Below are positions 1 to 5,935 of a stretch of 7,891 bases of DNA, piece after piece. A program made the translations under genes and the position numbers. The DNA comes from an uncultured bacterium. GTDB taxonomy: Bacteria > Armatimonadota > UBA5829 > DSUL01. The stretch is from contig CALCJH010000213.1 in NCBI GenBank assembly GCA_937967775.1, positions 1-7,891 on the forward strand, written 5' to 3'. The first letter of the stretch is position 1. The number at the start of each line of letters is the position of its first letter. Under the pieces are notes generated by a model. It was not told where the DNA came from. It saw only the letters and a list, made by a program, of their open reading frames with translations, and did no database searches.

Positions 1-1076
1 TGCGCGACGCCGGAATCAACGTCCCGCTGCTGGTGGGCGGAGCGGCTCTGACGAAGAACTTCACCCTGACGAAAATCGCCCCGAACTACGACGGCCCCGT
101 ATTCTACGCCGGGGAGGCGATGCACGGCCTGCAGATCGCCAACCGGCTGATGGATGATGCGGAGCGGCCTGCGCTCCTGGCTGAGCTCGAGCGCGACCTT
201 CAGCAGGCTCGCGCCAGAGCGGAGGGCGTCGCCGACTCTGAAGAGGCCGCTACCCCGTCCGGTGGCGGCTGGCGGGAGGTGGACGTGCCCGCTCCGCCGG
301 ATCTGGACGAGCATCTGCAGCACGGCATCCCGCTGGACGAAGTGCTTCCTCTGCTGAACAGGATTATGCTCTTCGGCAAGTACCTTGGTCTGAAAAACAC
401 GGCGCGCGCGCTGGAGGACCCGGAGAATAGCCGGGCGCAGGAGCTGAAGGCGCAGGTGGAGGCGGTCATCCAGGAAGCGGCCCGGATGGGGATTCTGCGC
501 CCGCGGGCACTCTGGCGCTGGCTGCCGGCATATGGCGAGGGAGATTTTATTATCATACTGGCCCCCCGGACAGGGGAAGAGTTGGTCCGCTGGCAGTTTC
601 CGCGCCAGAAGAAGGAGCCGTTCGCCTGCGCGGCGGACTGGCTGCGGCCTAGAGATCGGGGGGGAGACCACCTGGGACTGTTCGTGACCACCGCCGGACC
701 GGACCCGGCGCCGGTGGCGGCGCGCTGGAAGGAGGAGGGACGGCTGCTGGACTCGCACATCCTCTCTTCCGTAGCCATCGAGCTGGCGGAGGCCACGGCG
801 GAGTGGGTGCATCGGCGGATGAGAGCGGACTGGGGCTTCCCGGACCCGCCCGGGTTCACTCAGGCGGACCTGTTCAAGACGCGCTACAGGGGCATCCGCT
901 TGAGCTTCGGCTATCCGGCGTGCCCGCAGATCGAGCACCAGACAGATCTCTTCCGCATCCTGAGGCCTGAAGGGAAGATCGGGGTGGTTCTGACGGAAGG
1001 ATGCATGATGCAGCCCGAGTCCTCCGTCTCCGCACTGGTCTTCCACCACCCGGACGGCCATTATTTCTCTCCCTGA
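1..1076 (+). CDS. metH: Cobalamin-dependent methionine synthase, C-terminal part (partial, 5' end outside window)
   Basis: This is the 3' end of the B12-dependent methionine synthase, which moves a methyl group from 5-methyltetrahydrofolate to homocysteine through a bound cobalamin. The reading frame is open from base 3, giving 357 visible residues. The first ~55 residues (RDAGINVPLLVGGAAL and onward to about base 160) match the end of the B12-binding Rossmann domain; its DxHxxG cobalamin motif lies upstream of the window. A charged, low-complexity linker follows, then from about base 320 the AdoMet-binding activation domain. That domain is marked by R-x3-G-Y-P-A-C (bases 897-923), which contacts AdoMet and cobalamin in the E. 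coli enzyme, by LTEG (from base 990) and by the closing HPDGHYFSP. The protein stops right after this motif, so its tail is shorter than that of E. coli MetH. No terminator follows; the next gene is on the same strand. The internal GTG at 33 is not a real start. Confidence 0.95.
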   Translation, partial: RDAGINVPLLVGGAALTKNFTLTKIAPNYDGPVFYAGEAMHGLQIANRLMDDAERPALLAELERDLQQARARAEGVADSEEAATPSGGGWREVDVPAPPDLDEHLQHGIPLDEVLPLLNRIMLFGKYLGLKNTARALEDPENSRAQELKAQVEAVIQEAARMGILRPRALWRWLPAYGEGDFIIILAPRTGEELVRWQFPRQKKEPFACAADWLRPRDRGGDHLGLFVTTAGPDPAPVAARWKEEGRLLDSHILSSVAIELAEATAEWVHRRMRADWGFPDPPGFTQADLFKTRYRGIRLSFGYPACPQIEHQTDLFRILRPEGKIGVVLTEGCMMQPESSVSALVFHHPDGHYFSP

Positions 1077-1112
1077 CCACGGCGGGGAGTAGCGCATATC
1101 TGACTATTTCGC

Positions 1113-1118
1113 TATAAT
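1113..1118 (+). promoter_or_regulatory. Possible -10 element before the reductase gene
   Basis: TATAAT is an exact sigma-70 -10 hexamer in the 111-nt gap between metH and the reductase. No convincing -35 box lies 16-18 bp upstream (the sequence there is about TAGCGC), so this is either a -10-driven promoter or chance in the only AT-rich patch of the gap. If active, transcription would start near 1125 and give a leader of about 60 nt. Confidence 0.3.
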
Positions 1119-1187
1119 AAGTCTACATTCCGCTCTGCCAACCGCACCGGAGTGCACAGTCCAAAGGGAGACCGTTCCGAACTGGCG

Positions 1188-1910
1188 ATGCCTCAGTCGT
1201 TCGACGTGACCATACAGCAGATCATCCGCGAGACCCCGGAAGTAAAAACCTTCCGGCTGGGACCGGTGCCGGAGTCCTTCGATTTCGATCCCGGGCAGTT
1301 CGTGACCATCGCCTGCGACATCCCCGGAGACCGCCGCATCCGCCGCGCCTACTCCATTGCCAATCCGCCGACCCGCAAAGGCCATGTGGACGTTACCATC
1401 CGCAAGATGGACGAGGGACGTCTGTCACGATATCTCTGCGACCACGCGTGGGAAGGGATGCCCCTGCAAATGATGGGGCCGTACGGGAAGTTTATCTTTA
1501 AGCAAGGAATGGGCAACCGCCTGGTGCTGGTGGGCGCGGGGAGCGGGGTGGTGCCGCTGATGTGCATGGTGCGCTATGCGCGCGACCTTAACCTGGACAT
1601 CGAGCTGACCCTGCTTTACAGCTCCAAGACTTGGGATCACGTGATCTACCGCGATGAACTGGAAGGGCTGCACGAGGAGCTGAAGACGCTGCGGGTGATG
1701 CATACGCTGACGCGCGTCAACGGCCACGAGTGGCACGGCTTTCGGGGCCGCATCAGCAAGCAGATGCTGCAGGAGTGCATACCCACAGAGGCGGTCGCGG
1801 ATGCACTTTACTATGTGTGCGGCCCGCCCCAGATGGTGGACTCGACGGTGGCATATCTAAAAGAGATCGGCGCGCCAGCAGAGCGGATACACGTGGAGAA
1901 ATACGATTGA
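1188..1910 (+). CDS. FAD/NAD(P)-binding oxidoreductase, ferredoxin-NADP reductase family
   Basis: This is a 240-residue two-domain flavoprotein reductase of the ferredoxin-NADP reductase fold, which moves electrons between NAD(P)H and a one-electron carrier through FAD. Residues ~1-100 form the flavin barrel with the R-x-Y-S motif (RAYSIA, 53-58). Residues ~105-240 form the pyridine-nucleotide domain, with GAGSGVVP (116-123) and the late CGPPQMV motif (211-217). No 2Fe-2S ferredoxin domain is fused, so a separate redox partner is needed. I chose ATG 1188 because the conserved barrel starts there. A GTG at 1152 in the same frame would add 12 unremarkable residues, and the GGGAG at 1166-1170 sits rather far (17 nt) from the ATG, so the start is uncertain. 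The gene lies 111 nt after metH on the same strand, which suggests but does not prove a role in reactivating MetH. The electron acceptor and the choice of NADH or NADPH cannot be read from the sequence. Confidence 0.87.
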   Translation: MPQSFDVTIQQIIRETPEVKTFRLGPVPESFDFDPGQFVTIACDIPGDRRIRRAYSIANPPTRKGHVDVTIRKMDEGRLSRYLCDHAWEGMPLQMMGPYGKFIFKQGMGNRLVLVGAGSGVVPLMCMVRYARDLNLDIELTLLYSSKTWDHVIYRDELEGLHEELKTLRVMHTLTRVNGHEWHGFRGRISKQMLQECIPTEAVADALYYVCGPPQMVDSTVAYLKEIGAPAERIHVEKYD

Positions 1911-1955
1911 CAGGTTATTTCCCGCCGTGGGCACCTGGCCTGTGTGACCGGGTTC

Positions 1956-1974
1956 GGTAATAATACCTGATTTC
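1956..1974 (+). promoter_or_regulatory. Shared upstream element, copy 1 (possible activator or operator site)
   Basis: GGTAATAATACCTGATTTC recurs with only two substitutions at 2980-2998, upstream of the paralogous gene. The first 12 bases form a near-palindrome with arms GGTA and TACC, as in many dimeric regulator sites. It ends 11 nt before the candidate -35 box at 1986. The role is inferred; no known regulator motif is recognised. Confidence 0.5.
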
Positions 1975-1985
1975 TCGAAAATGAG

Positions 1986-2014
1986 TTGCAAAAAGACCTC
2001 GCCACTGGTAGACT
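1986..2014 (+). promoter_or_regulatory. Candidate sigma-70-like promoter of the first PEP-CTERM gene
   Basis: TTGCAA (1986-1991), a 17-bp spacer and TAGACT (2009-2014) match the consensus at 4 of 6 positions in each box. The match is weak alone, but its distance from the shared element is the same within 1 bp as at the second paralogue. The predicted start near 2020 gives a leader of about 205 nt. Confidence 0.4.
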
Positions 2015-2045
2015 AAGTGACGGGTAGCCTGTGAATGGAAGAGTG

Positions 2046-2165
2046 GGGAGCGCTTTCGGCCTCCCAAAGCCAGGTGTCCGGCGCACAGGGGCGCCGGAGC
2101 GGGCATCTCCGGTCAAAGGTTCCCTTGACCAGACTGACGGGCGCGCGGGGTTCCGTTTAAGGAAC
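2046..2165 (+). other. Hairpin-rich 5' leader segment
   Basis: Four separate inverted repeats follow each other: GGGAG/CTCCC (2046-2065), TCCGGCGC/GCGCCGGA with a 6-nt loop (2077-2098, perfect 8-bp stem), GGTCAA/TTGACC with an 8-nt loop (2111-2130) and GTTCC/GGAAC with a 6-nt loop (2150-2165). None has a T run, so they do not look like intrinsic terminators. In a transcript from the promoter at 1986-2014 they would all lie in the 5' untranslated region. They could stabilise the mRNA or be regulatory. I recognise no known riboswitch class. Confidence 0.4.
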
Positions 2166-2225
2166 AGAGTGCGCTTGCGGCGTAATATCTGACGACGGAC
2201 TGATAGGCTAAGGAGAGGTATCCGC

Positions 2226-2870
2226 ATGAGTTTACGAACAGTCGGAAAGTTTCTGGCCATCCTGGCAGCGGTCGCAGTGGCCGCTCCGGCAGGAGCGCAG
2301 ATCCTGACCAACTCTCTGCCCTCCGGGATGACCCCGGCGGAGTTTGCAGGGTTGGTCTGGAGTCCAAGCCAGACGGTTCTGGGTCTGGACAACTTCAACA
2401 ACACTAAGTTCACCGCAAGTGTGAGCTATGCGATCGGTTCGATCGCCGCGAACCCGGGCGACTATGCCTACTTCTACAAAGTTCAGGCTCTGACGTTCGC
2501 GCTGCCCGGCGACAGCATCGGCCGCGTTACGGTGAACTTCGATACATCGCTGGTCAAGTCGGTGGGACCTGTGCTGCAGTTCGGTCAGTATGAGAACGGC
2601 GGCGTGGGGACCAATAGCCTGGTGGCAGGTCCGATTACACCGGTCAAGCTTTCGTGGGACGCTACGCCGAACGGCGACGGGCTGTTCCCCGGCGAAACCA
2701 CTTACCTGTGGCTGGTCAGCACTTATCCGGGCGGTATTCCCGTCTCGATGCAGCTGATTGACGGCGGCGTGGGCACGGCGCGCGTGGTGGCCCCGGCCCC
2801 CGAGCCTGTCTCGATGGTTCTGGCGGGTCTCGGACTGACAGCGGTGGCAGGTTTGCGCCGCAGGAAGTAA
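2226..2870 (+). CDS. Secreted PEP-CTERM sorting-domain protein, paralogue 1
   Basis: This is a 214-residue exported protein of unknown function. It has a classical signal peptide (basic MSLRTVGK, hydrophobic core, likely cleavage after AGA at 24/25), a cysteine-free mature domain (~25-188) and a C-terminal PEP-CTERM signal at 192-214: PEP, a hydrophobic helix with GLGLTAVAGL, then terminal RRRK. Such tails are recognised by an exosortase in the inner membrane, which cleaves and anchors or releases the protein; no exosortase gene lies in this window. The start is supported by AAGGAGAGG at 2210-2218. It is followed by a tandem paralogue of identical length with about 68% identity over the mature part (my hand count, ungapped). 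The most conserved stretches are VLGLDNFNNT, VGPVLQFGQYEN and SWDATPNGDGLF. The mature domain belongs to no family I recognise; a surface or matrix component is possible. Confidence 0.9.
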   Translation: MSLRTVGKFLAILAAVAVAAPAGAQILTNSLPSGMTPAEFAGLVWSPSQTVLGLDNFNNTKFTASVSYAIGSIAANPGDYAYFYKVQALTFALPGDSIGRVTVNFDTSLVKSVGPVLQFGQYENGGVGTNSLVAGPITPVKLSWDATPNGDGLFPGETTYLWLVSTYPGGIPVSMQLIDGGVGTARVVAPAPEPVSMVLAGLGLTAVAGLRRRK

Positions 2871-2905
2871 CTCCTGACCGGTCGCCGAGTGCTTCCAATC
2901 AGGAG
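2871..2905. repeat. Inverted repeat CTCCTGA/TCAGGAG just after the stop codon
   Basis: CTCCTGA (2871-2877) and TCAGGAG (2899-2905) are perfect reverse complements separated by 21 nt and begin at the base after the TAA stop. It could fold as a weak 3' hairpin ahead of the true terminator at 2934. A 7-bp match of this kind can occur by chance. Confidence 0.3.
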
Positions 2906-2933
2906 CAATCCACGAACAGTCTAGATTCTGATC

Positions 2934-2962
2934 GCCCCTGGCCAGATGGCCGGGGGCTTTTT
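2934..2962 (+). terminator. Rho-independent terminator of the first PEP-CTERM gene
   Basis: GCCCCTGGCC, loop AGAT, then GGCCGGGGGC forms a 10-bp stem with a single T-G wobble, followed at once by TTTTT (2958-2962). It lies 63 nt after the stop codon, so the two paralogues are probably separate transcription units. Confidence 0.92.
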
Positions 2963-2979
2963 CTCAACTCTGCGCCGCA

Positions 2980-2998
2980 GGTATTTATACCTGATTTC
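2980..2998 (+). promoter_or_regulatory. Shared upstream element, copy 2
   Basis: GGTATTTATACCTGATTTC matches the copy at 1956-1974 at 17 of 19 positions, while most of the surrounding non-coding sequence no longer aligns by eye. The GGTA/TACC near-palindrome is kept. It ends 12 nt before the -35 box at 3011. Retention in both paralogue upstream regions suggests a binding site for a shared regulator, though recent duplication could also explain it. Confidence 0.5.
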
Positions 2999-3010
2999 CA
3001 GCCTCACCCC

Positions 3011-3039
3011 TTGAAATTCGCTGCGGGAAGAGATACAGT
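3011..3039 (+). promoter_or_regulatory. Candidate sigma-70-like promoter of the second PEP-CTERM gene
   Basis: TTGAAA (3011-3016, 5 of 6 to consensus), a 17-bp spacer and TACAGT (3034-3039, 4 of 6). A start near 3046 would give a leader of about 135 nt to ATG 3180. Confidence 0.5.
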
Positions 3040-3166
3040 CGCCGTACACAAGACGTCCGCTGCGAAGAGGGTCTTTGCAAGCGCGAAAGATCCTGTGCGA
3101 CTGATCCACTCGGCGCTGCTGCCGCTCCGGCGGAAAGACGGCGTCGGTTCAAGATCTGTAAGGGAT

Positions 3167-3172
3167 GGAGGG
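3167..3172 (+). promoter_or_regulatory. Ribosome binding site that decides the start of paralogue 2
   Basis: GGAGGG sits 7 nt before ATG 3180. The in-frame ATG at 3165 overlaps this site and has no good site of its own, so 3180 is the better start. Confidence 0.75.
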
Positions 3173-3179
3173 AACGCCT

Positions 3180-3824
3180 ATGAAGAGCGGGTACAGAATC
3201 GCTGCGCTGACGGCGGTAGTTGTGGCGCTGATGTCCGCTTCCGCGATCGGTCAGGTGACGACAAACTCGCTTCCGACCGGGTTTACGGCAGCCGACTTTG
3301 CCGCCCTGACGTTCAGTCCAGAGCAGGTGGTGCTGGGTCTGGACAACTTCAACAACACCATCTTCACTGCCGGCGTCAGCTATGCCGTGGCAACAGCGGC
3401 CGGGGCGCCGGGCGACTACTTCTACTGGTATCGGGTCAACGCCAAGAACTTTGTGCTCCCCGCGGACAGCATCGGGAGAATCACCGTCAACCTGAACACC
3501 GCGCTCGTCAAGACAGTGGGACCGGTGCTACAGTTCGGGCAGTATGAGAACAACGGCGTCGGGCCTCTGAGCCTGGTGGCTCAGGGGGTCACCCCGCTCA
3601 AGATCAGCTGGGACGCAACCCCGAACGGCGACGGCCTGTTCGCCGGAGAGACATCCTATTTGTGGGTGGTCTCCACATGGCCGCCTGCGGCTCGGGTGTC
3701 CATGCAGATCATTGACGGCGGAGTGGCCACGGCGCACGTTCCGGCGCCCATCCCGGAACCGCTTTCGATGACCATGGCGGGGCTGGGGCTTACGGCGATC
3801 GCCGCACTCCGGCGCAAGGCCTGA
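3180..3824 (+). CDS. Secreted PEP-CTERM sorting-domain protein, paralogue 2
   Basis: With the start at ATG 3180 this protein has 214 residues, exactly the length of paralogue 1, and aligns to it without gaps from residue 25 to the end. It has a signal peptide (MKSGYR, hydrophobic core, likely cleavage between G24 and Q25), a cysteine-free mature domain and a PEP-CTERM tail at 192-214 (PEPLSMTMAGLGLTAIAALR, then RKA). The terminal basic cluster is a little weaker than in paralogue 1. Differences from paralogue 1 cluster in the signal peptide, residues ~70-80 and the stretch before the VSMQ-IDGGV motif, while the cores VLGLDNFNNT and SWDATPNGDGLF are unchanged. This suggests both copies are under purifying selection. 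Its function is unknown and depends on an exosortase encoded elsewhere. It has its own promoter candidate and converges on the leftward gene set on its right. Confidence 0.9.
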   Translation: MKSGYRIAALTAVVVALMSASAIGQVTTNSLPTGFTAADFAALTFSPEQVVLGLDNFNNTIFTAGVSYAVATAAGAPGDYFYWYRVNAKNFVLPADSIGRITVNLNTALVKTVGPVLQFGQYENNGVGPLSLVAQGVTPLKISWDATPNGDGLFAGETSYLWVVSTWPPAARVSMQIIDGGVATAHVPAPIPEPLSMTMAGLGLTAIAALRRKA

Positions 3825-3846
3825 CACCCTTCCGAAAAGGAGAACG

Positions 3847-3909
3847 ATGAATAAAGCGGCCCGGACCTGCTGGAGGTCCGGGCCGCAGCCTTCAAGCAAC
3901 ACACCGTAA
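3847..3909 (+). CDS. Possible 20-residue small ORF after paralogue 2
   Basis: ATG 3847 is preceded by a strong AAGGAG (3837-3842) with 4-nt spacing and opens a 20-codon frame (MNKAARTCWRSGPQPSSNTP) ending at TAA 3907. It runs straight through the terminator stem at 3856-3886, so its sequence is largely dictated by the hairpin. It may be a chance start, a relic of another gene beginning, or a real micro-ORF. No gene follows on this strand that it could control. Confidence 0.2.
   Translation: MNKAARTCWRSGPQPSSNTP
3850..3886 (-). terminator. Intrinsic terminator of the leftward trxB-ygfZ-mqnD set
   Basis: GCGGCCCGGACCT (3856-3868) and AGGTCCGGGCCGC (3874-3886) form a perfect 13-bp stem with a 5-nt loop. 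Read leftward, the stem is followed by TTTATT (complement of 3850-3855), giving a terminator 41 nt after the mqnD-like stop. Read rightward it is followed by AGCCTTCAAG, not a T run, so for paralogue 2 it would work less well, although it stands 31 nt after that stop codon. Confidence 0.8.
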
Positions 3910-3927
3910 AGAAGCCGGAAGGCTCCC

Positions 3928-4761
3928 TCACACAAAAGAGATATCCGGCACGGCCGGAATGAGTCCCTTCGCGGCAGCGCGAGTCAAAAGCTCGACCACC
4001 GCCTTCCTGCCTCGCTCACCGTAGTCCAGGGTCAGTTCGTTGACATACATGCCGACAAACCGGTCTGTCCGCTCCACGCCCATACCTCTGCCGAACTGCT
4101 CGGCATACCGCATCGCGACCTCTCGATGGGTCAGCGCAAACTGGATGGACTGCCGCAGAAGCTCGGTCAGCCGCCGCTGCTCCTCCGGAGGGATATCCCT
4201 CCGCACGCCGTTGCCCCCCAGAGGAAGAGGCAGCCCTGTCTCCTCCAACCACTCCTCGCCCAGATCCACGATTTTGACGAGGCCCTCATCCTCATACGTT
4301 AGCTGTCCCTCGTGGATGATCAGCCCTGCGTCGGCTTCACCGGCTTTGATGCGATCAATGATCTCATCAAAGGGACACACAAAGTGACGGAACTCGGGGT
4401 GAAAGAGTCTCAGCGCCAGGAACGCCGTGGTCCGTTCGCCCGGGACGGCAATGGTCATCTCCTCCAGGGGCAGATCCGCCTTTTCCGGCGGCGCCACCAG
4501 CGTGGGGCCATAACCGTCGCCCATACTGGCTCCGCAGGACATCAGGGCGTAACGGTCCGCCAGATAGGCATAGGCGTGGATGGAGAAGGCTGTAACCTCG
4601 TAGGTTCCCTCCTCCGCCCTCCGGTTGAGGGTCTCGATATCCGCGAGAACGAAACGCAGGTCGAAGCCGGGCGTCGGGATCTTTCCGTGCGTCAGCGCCC
4701 AGAACATGAAGGCGTCGTCGGAATCCGGACTGTGGGCGATGGTGATGACTCTATCTGGCAT
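3928..4761 (-). CDS. mqnD: MqnD-type 1,4-dihydroxy-6-naphthoate synthase (MqnA/MqnD/SBP family)
   Basis: This 277-residue protein has the periplasmic-binding-protein fold of the futalosine menaquinone pathway. MqnD converts cyclic dehypoxanthinyl futalosine to 1,4-dihydroxy-6-naphthoate in the cytoplasm. Visible family signatures are HSPDSDDAFMFWAL (10-23), ADIETLNRRAEEG (40-52), TAFSIHAYAYL (57-67), GDGYGPTLV (81-89), IIHEGQLTYEDEGL (148-161) and TGLPLPLGG (175-183). H150 lies where the proposed catalytic histidine of Thermus MqnD sits, and there is no signal peptide, which argues against a transport binding protein. The length is usual for MqnD. It is the last gene of the leftward set, 114 nt after the YgfZ-like gene. 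Its ribosome site is weak (GGGAG about 16 nt before the ATG). No other mqn genes are in the window, so the exact step is by homology; a related MqnA-like or unassigned SBP role is possible. Confidence 0.85.
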   Translation of the reverse strand: MPDRVITIAHSPDSDDAFMFWALTHGKIPTPGFDLRFVLADIETLNRRAEEGTYEVTAFSIHAYAYLADRYALMSCGASMGDGYGPTLVAPPEKADLPLEEMTIAVPGERTTAFLALRLFHPEFRHFVCPFDEIIDRIKAGEADAGLIIHEGQLTYEDEGLVKIVDLGEEWLEETGLPLPLGGNGVRRDIPPEEQRRLTELLRQSIQFALTHREVAMRYAEQFGRGMGVERTDRFVGMYVNELTLDYGERGRKAVVELLTRAAAKGLIPAVPDISFV

Positions 4762-4875
4762 TGTTTCGCGCGATGGTCTCCCGCGGAATGGCGGCTTGCG
4801 GAAGAGCTTCCCCGGGGTATGTTGACCGAATTCGGCGTCTTCGCCAAGGGCACAGCCAGGAAAGGCGGCAGAAAT

Positions 4876-5928
4876 CTACTCCACCGGGCTATATGGGAGA
4901 GGCTCCGCATTGACCGCGGTTGTTCCGCCCTCCCAGACCACCTCCAGAGGATCCTTCTGCAAAAGCGTCTGCCGGCGGACGTATCCCAGAGCGTACGCTT
5001 CTCCCGTCCAGGCATTCCGGCCGGATGATGTGACAGCGCCCACCTCCCGGCCTCCGGAAAGGATCCGCGCGCCCGGCGGCGGGATCTCTCCCGACGGGAC
5101 CCGCAGGATCTGCAGATAACGGTTCACGTGCCCCCGGAAATGGATACGCGAGACCACCTCCTGTCCGGGATAGCACTTACTGAAGCATAGCGCTCTCTTC
5201 TGCCCAGCCTCGATGGGGATGACCGCCGGGTCTATATCTACCCCCCACGCCGGGACACCCGCTTCGATCCGCAGCACCCGAAGCGTCTCCAGACCACACG
5301 GCGCCGCCCCAGCCGCGACCAGGGCGTCCCATAAAGCAACGGCACGGGTGGCAGGAAGGTGCACCCACAGGCCGCCAGCCGGCGTCTCACTGTATCCGGC
5401 GACGGCCACAGGCGGATCCGGCAACTCCAGAACGCCCCCCTCCCCTGGCGCGTCTCCCAGCCCCGCATTGCGCCAGACAACTCTTGCCCGGGGCCCCTGG
5501 AGACTGAGCAGCGCAAGCTCATCGGTCAGATCCCGTATCTGGGCGCGCGAGCGAAGGCGCATCTCCAGCAGCATCTGGAGGACATCCTGCTTGGCAAACG
5601 GCGGAGTGTCCAGCAGGATTCTGTCCTTCAGGCGGAAGATGCGGAGGTCGGCCCGGTAGCGCCCGCGGGTGTCCAGAATCGCTGCGAAACACCAGCAGCC
5701 GGCTTCCAGTCCTTCGACATCCGCCGAGACAATGCCGTTCAAGAACGGCACGGCATCCGGCCCCGTCACTTCCACTTTGCCGCGCAGCGAAAGATCGAAG
5801 AGCGCCACGCCTTCACCCGCCGCGCGGAACTCCGCAACAGGCTCCCCGTAGACCTTAGGGAACTCCTTGCCTCCGGCTTCCCCCATGACGGCGCCGGCGC
5901 TGCGGTGCTTTTCGGCCAGATTTGACAC
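4876..5928 (-). CDS. ygfZ: YgfZ/GcvT-family folate-binding protein
   Basis: This 350-residue protein is related to the glycine cleavage T protein. It resembles YgfZ, a tetrahydrofolate-binding factor that supports Fe-S enzymes such as the radical-SAM tRNA modifier MiaB. An N-terminal folate-binding part (~20-250: VALFDLSLRGKVEVTGPD, FLNGIVSADV, LSLQGPRA) is followed by the signature KCYPGQEVVSRIHFRGHVNR (251-270) and a C-terminal barrel (GYVRR at 315-319). YgfZ proteins normally show K-G-C-Y/F-x-G-Q-E with a key cysteine. Here C252 and GQE are kept, but the residues before Cys are S-K instead of K-G. The GTG start at 5928 is favoured because AGGAA (5936-5940) lies 7 nt upstream, while ATG 5886 has no such site. 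It begins 27 nt after the trxB stop and is surely co-transcribed with it. A divergent aminomethyltransferase is the alternative, but the CYPGQE motif favours YgfZ. Confidence 0.85.
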   Translation of the reverse strand: MSNLAEKHRSAGAVMGEAGGKEFPKVYGEPVAEFRAAGEGVALFDLSLRGKVEVTGPDAVPFLNGIVSADVEGLEAGCWCFAAILDTRGRYRADLRIFRLKDRILLDTPPFAKQDVLQMLLEMRLRSRAQIRDLTDELALLSLQGPRARVVWRNAGLGDAPGEGGVLELPDPPVAVAGYSETPAGGLWVHLPATRAVALWDALVAAGAAPCGLETLRVLRIEAGVPAWGVDIDPAVIPIEAGQKRALCFSKCYPGQEVVSRIHFRGHVNRYLQILRVPSGEIPPPGARILSGGREVGAVTSSGRNAWTGEAYALGYVRRQTLLQKDPLEVVWEGGTTAVNAEPLPYSPVE

Positions 5929-5935
5929 AGTTGTG

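Larger units (their letters stand above)
1911..2225 (+). promoter_or_regulatory. 315-nt upstream region of the first PEP-CTERM gene
   Basis: I find no gene here. In order it holds an element at 1956-1974 shared with the second paralogue, a candidate promoter (1986-2014), four successive small inverted repeats (2046-2065, 2077-2098, 2111-2130, 2150-2165) and a strong ribosome binding site (AAGGAGAGG, 2210-2218) 7 nt before ATG 2226. No clear terminator for the upstream reductase gene is visible, because none of the hairpins is followed by a T run. Confidence 0.55.
2963..3179 (+). promoter_or_regulatory. Upstream region of the second PEP-CTERM gene
   Basis: No gene is supported here. The region starts after the terminator and holds the second copy of the shared element (2980-2998), a good promoter candidate (3011-3039) and a ribosome binding site GGAGGG at 3167-3172. 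Between ~3046 and 3160 I see only weak stems, for example TCTTTGC with GCGAAAGA around 3071-3092. An open frame starting at 3011 runs on into the next gene in another frame and is a shadow. Confidence 0.5.

Noticed and set aside
1907..1935. TTGACA at the reductase stop codon as a promoter
   Set aside because: No -10-like hexamer lies 16-18 bp downstream; the sequence there is about GGCACC.
2011..2165. Cobalamin or c-di-GMP riboswitch in the first PEP-CTERM leader
   Set aside because: GCCACTGG-like and CAAAGCC-like words occur, but the B12 box and the GEMM core pattern are missing and the words are not in the right order.
1811..2413. Minus-strand 200-codon frame spanning the reductase-PEP-CTERM gap
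   Set aside because: It overlaps the ends of two well-supported + strand genes, has no recognisable domain, and its composition (many R, S and P) is that of a shadow frame.
3011..3547. + strand 178-codon frame overlapping paralogue 2
   Set aside because: It is out of frame with the clear PEP-CTERM gene, is rich in R and G, lacks a ribosome site and begins on the -35 box.
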